Below are positions 61,401 through 64,000 of a stretch of 64,000 nucleotides of DNA, piece after piece. Origin of the DNA: Lanius collurio. Taxonomy: Eukaryota; Chordata; Aves; Passeriformes; Laniidae. A program made the translations under genes and the position numbers. The notes under the pieces are model-generated. The model searched no databases. It saw only the letters and a list, made by a program, of their open reading frames with translations, and was not told the origin of the DNA. The DNA is taken from contig JACBWW010000016.1 of assembly GCA_020086605.1 (NCBI GenBank), forward strand, positions 15,169,408 through 15,233,407, given 5' to 3'. Each line of letters opens with the position of its first letter. The stretch's first letter is position 1.

Positions 61401-64000
61401 GCCCTAATGTTGATTTCTGTGTACCAGACCGGTTCCCCCAGATCATCCAACTGGCCTCAGAGCTGGAGTTCAACCTGGGCTCAGAGCCCATCATCAGCTG
61501 CGTGGCCATTGGCAACCCACTGCCCACCAGTGACAGGGTGGAGCTGCGCAAGGCTGATGGCACTGTGCTCAAGGTAGTGCTCCGTGCCCTTGCCCCACCA
61601 CCATCTCCATGTACTCCCTCAAGAGTACCTGGGGCTGCTGGGCAGCTTCAGACTGGTGGGGGGCTGAGCCAGGGACTGAGTGGAGAGGCTGACAGCACCC
61701 TCTGTGCTACAGCTCATCAAAACCATCATCGAGCCAAAGCAGATCACCTGCGAGTTCGAGGCGCGGCACCTGACGAAGGCAGACACGGGTCTCTGGGAGT
61801 GCCGGGTCTCCACGACTGGGGGCCAGGACAGCCGGAAAGTCAAGGTCAATATCCGAGGTGAGGAAACTCTGGTGGCATGATCAGAACAAGCCAGGCTTGC
61901 TGGGGGAGGCTGCCAGCATGGTGTGGCAATACCACCGCTGCCCCAGGCTGGGTGCCTCCCATCATGGGCTGCAGTGCCAGCTGACAGGTTTGGGTGATTA
62001 TAAAAGACTCTCCTGACAAAGCTGGAAGGAGCCAAGAGGTGGCAGATGTATCCATGCTCTGCTCCTTGTCACTCCCAGTCCCACCAGTGTCATTTCCTTC
62101 TTCCCCCCAAGTGCCACCAGTGCCCTTGAGGGCCCCCCGGCTGTTGGCCAAGCAGAGTCGCCAGCTTGTGGTGTCGCCCGTGGACTACTTCTCTGGTGAT
62201 GGACCCATCACCTCCATCAAGCTCTTCTACAAGCCCAAGGATGACAATTCAGCATGGTCATCCATTGTGGGTATGTGTCTGCAGGGCTGGGGGGTGCAGT
62301 TAGGACCTGTGTGGGAGGATGTGGTCTGGGGTGGGCAGATGTCTCCACACCAGGCCCCCCATGGTGATGCTGAGGAGGGTGCTAGTGGCAGGGCAGACTG
62401 TGGATCATGGGCATGATTTTAATGTGTCCTCTTGGCCAACAGTTGACAACAGCGAGAACATCACCCTCATGAACCTCCGGCCAGTGACCGCCTACATTGT
62501 CAAGGTGCAGCTGAGCCGGCCAGGGGCTGGTGGGGAGGGCAGAAAAGGGCCCGAAGCCATCATGGTAACCGACTGCCTTGGTGAGCCTCCATCTCCCCCA
62601 TCCTGACTCTGACCCTGCACAGCACAGAGCCTGTAAAGTCTCACAGCTGATGTGCTGTGAGGTTTTGCTGCCTTTTTGTTTGCAGAGCCCACAGTCAAGC
62701 CTGTGATTGAAGGCTGGTCTGTAGAAGAGAAAAACATGCTTCATGTCAACTGGAAGTTGCCAAGTAACCATGAGCCAGCACATGGGTTCATTGTCCACCT
62801 CTTTGACTCTGCAAGGCAGTTGGTCTCTGAGAAAAACATCACGTCCATCTCTGTGCTCTCTGCCCGCATTGGGGACTTGGAGTTTAACAAGGAGTACAGG
62901 CTGGAGGTGCTGGTGTACCACTGCACCAGCCTGGGGCCACCCTCTGACCCCTATAAGGTCATGATCAACAGCAAAGGTGGGTCCAGCAAAACCCAGGGAA
63001 CTATAACGGGGAATTACAATGATAAATCAGTTATAACAGCAACCATCCCCAGATCCCACTGCTCCTGTATCCCATCTCTGATAGAACCTGAACAGCTTTT
63101 TGGGGAAAAGGTTTCCTCCTTTCCTCGCTAGAGCCTCCAGCACCAAGCAGCTGAGAAACATCCTAAGCTGAATATAACATTCAGGCCATCACAAGTGATG
63201 CTCACAAACAGATCTGTTCTCTGCACCCTTGCCCAAACTCTGATAGACCTGTTTATACTTGCAGCCTTTACAATATCCTGTAGCAACAAGTTCATCGATA
63301 TAATTATTCTCTACATAAAAAAAAATATTTCCCTTTGATTTGCTTTAATCCTGCTGCCAGATAGTTTTGCTGGGTGGTCACTAGGGCCTGGGGAGCCCTG
63401 CAGTTCCACCTGTGGGCACACACAGACACAGCTTCTGAAGTAGGTGGAAGACCATGGGGAGGTGGAGCACCAGCCTGACCAAGCTTTCCGACAACCAAGG
63501 GGAAAGGCATGCACAAGGCCTTTGGGGAGGCTTGGCACCAGCCTCTACACATTGAGAGGACTGGTAGGCATCAGGCTTGATGGATTAGAGGTTTCCTCTG
63601 CTCTCTGCTTGTAAGAGCTATGTATGATTTGGGTATTTGGGTATTTGGGGTTAGGGATGTGGGCAAGCAGGAGAGGGTGTTGGGAACTCAGTGTGTGAGG
63701 GAGGCCTGAAGAAATAAAATGTCACAAGAGCTAGTCAACACACAGGCATATGGACCTCAGATGTTCTCTGTGGCTGGGAACAATTGGGGGTACAGTCCTG
63801 CTTCACTGTGGTACATGGAGAGCAGCTCCACCTCCTCCAAGCAGGGGCTGGGGGTCCCTGGAGGTTCCTCAAAGCTGGCCTGGCTCTGGTTGCCGTTGCC
63901 ACAGGGTCCAGTCCTCCCAGCAGCATTGAGCCCCTGCAGCACCAGGAGCCTGGTCCTAGGACTGACATTCTCCCCTCTCTGTCCCAGGGCCCTCCTCCCC
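55481..64000 (+). CDS. TIE1: TIE1 receptor tyrosine kinase, extracellular part (partial)
   Basis: TIE1 is an endothelial orphan receptor tyrosine kinase that partners TEK/TIE2 in angiopoietin signalling. Exons visible: 55481-55526, 55980-56267, 59676-59786, 59894-60049, 60145-60276, 60561-60701, 60915-61043, 61428-61573, 61713-61857, 62112-62270, 62443-62580, 62686-62976, and 63988 onward. All are in phase, for about 630 residues. Exon 1 is a tiny signal-peptide exon ([15 protein letters not shown]). Exons 2-4 form the first Ig region ([31 protein letters not shown]). Exons 5-7 are three EGF modules, one per exon, with six to eight cysteines each. Exons 8-9 are the second Ig ([30 protein letters not shown]). 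Exons 10-11 and 12 are FN3 modules (LTRR-free, [29 protein letters not shown]). Later FN3, membrane and kinase exons lie beyond the right edge. The donor after exon 3 is GC rather than GT. Confidence 0.96.
56268..59675 (+). other. TIE1 intron 2
   Basis: The largest TIE1 intron in the window (3.4 kb). It holds a G-run at about 56367-56377, a T-rich run at about 57930-57961, and no recognisable exon or transposon. Confidence 0.5.
62977..63987 (+). other. TIE1 intron 12
   Basis: A 1.0-kb intron with a small GGTATTT triplication near 63631-63650. Nothing else was recognised. Confidence 0.45.

Noticed and set aside
1..64000. CRISPR array, phage, operon or other prokaryotic system
   Set aside because: The only regular array is a direct minisatellite without spacers. 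Gene structure, introns and repeats are vertebrate throughout.

Overview
This window is vertebrate nuclear DNA, almost certainly from a bird. The genes have many short exons with GT-AG introns and compact spacing. The interspersed repeats are CR1-type retrotransposon fragments. One short element (about 43578-43715) joins a tRNA-Ile-like head to a CR1-like tail, the architecture I associate with the passerine TguSINE1 family, so a songbird or other passerine is likely. Most of the gene order matches human 1p34.2 (CFAP144/FAM183A - EBNA1BP2 - CFAP57 - TMEM125 - C1orf210 - TIE1). PIF1, which is on 15q in human, sits at the left end.

Layout. (1) 1-1455, minus: 5' part of PIF1 helicase, cut by the left edge. 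(2) 1643-4671, plus: CFAP144, a ciliary microtubule protein, head to head with PIF1 across a 187-bp CpG-rich promoter. (3) 5315-10657, minus: EBNA1BP2, a 60S ribosome-assembly factor with nine coding exons; a 1.2-kb minisatellite fills most of intron 3. (4) 10749-32934, plus: CFAP57, a WD40/coiled-coil axonemal protein with 22 coding exons, head to head with EBNA1BP2 with only 91 bp between start codons. (5) 33.2-41.3 kb: gene-poor, with CR1 fragments and possible 5' non-coding exons of TMEM125. (6) 41649-42311, plus: TMEM125, a single coding exon. (7) 47423-51864, minus: the C1orf210/TEMP orthologue, here assembled as a signal-peptide, leucine-rich-repeat, single-pass membrane protein. (8) 55481-64000, plus: the extracellular half of the endothelial receptor kinase TIE1 (signal peptide, Ig, three EGF, Ig, two FN3 and the start of a third), cut by the right edge.

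The left third holds two consecutive divergent pairs, each joining a nuclear gene (PIF1, EBNA1BP2) to a cilium gene (CFAP144, CFAP57). X-box-like sequences lie near both cilium-gene starts, and a CCAAT/CHR arrangement faces PIF1. The right half holds membrane proteins (TMEM125, TEMP, TIE1). I found no prokaryotic-type system, CRISPR array or viral gene set. The strongest points for follow-up are the LRR ectodomain of the TEMP orthologue, the minisatellite that reaches to 15 nt from an EBNA1BP2 splice acceptor, the SINE, the promoter architecture and a GC-AG intron in TIE1. Exon boundaries were set by hand from splice signals, reading-frame phase and remembered human proteins; none has been checked against transcripts.
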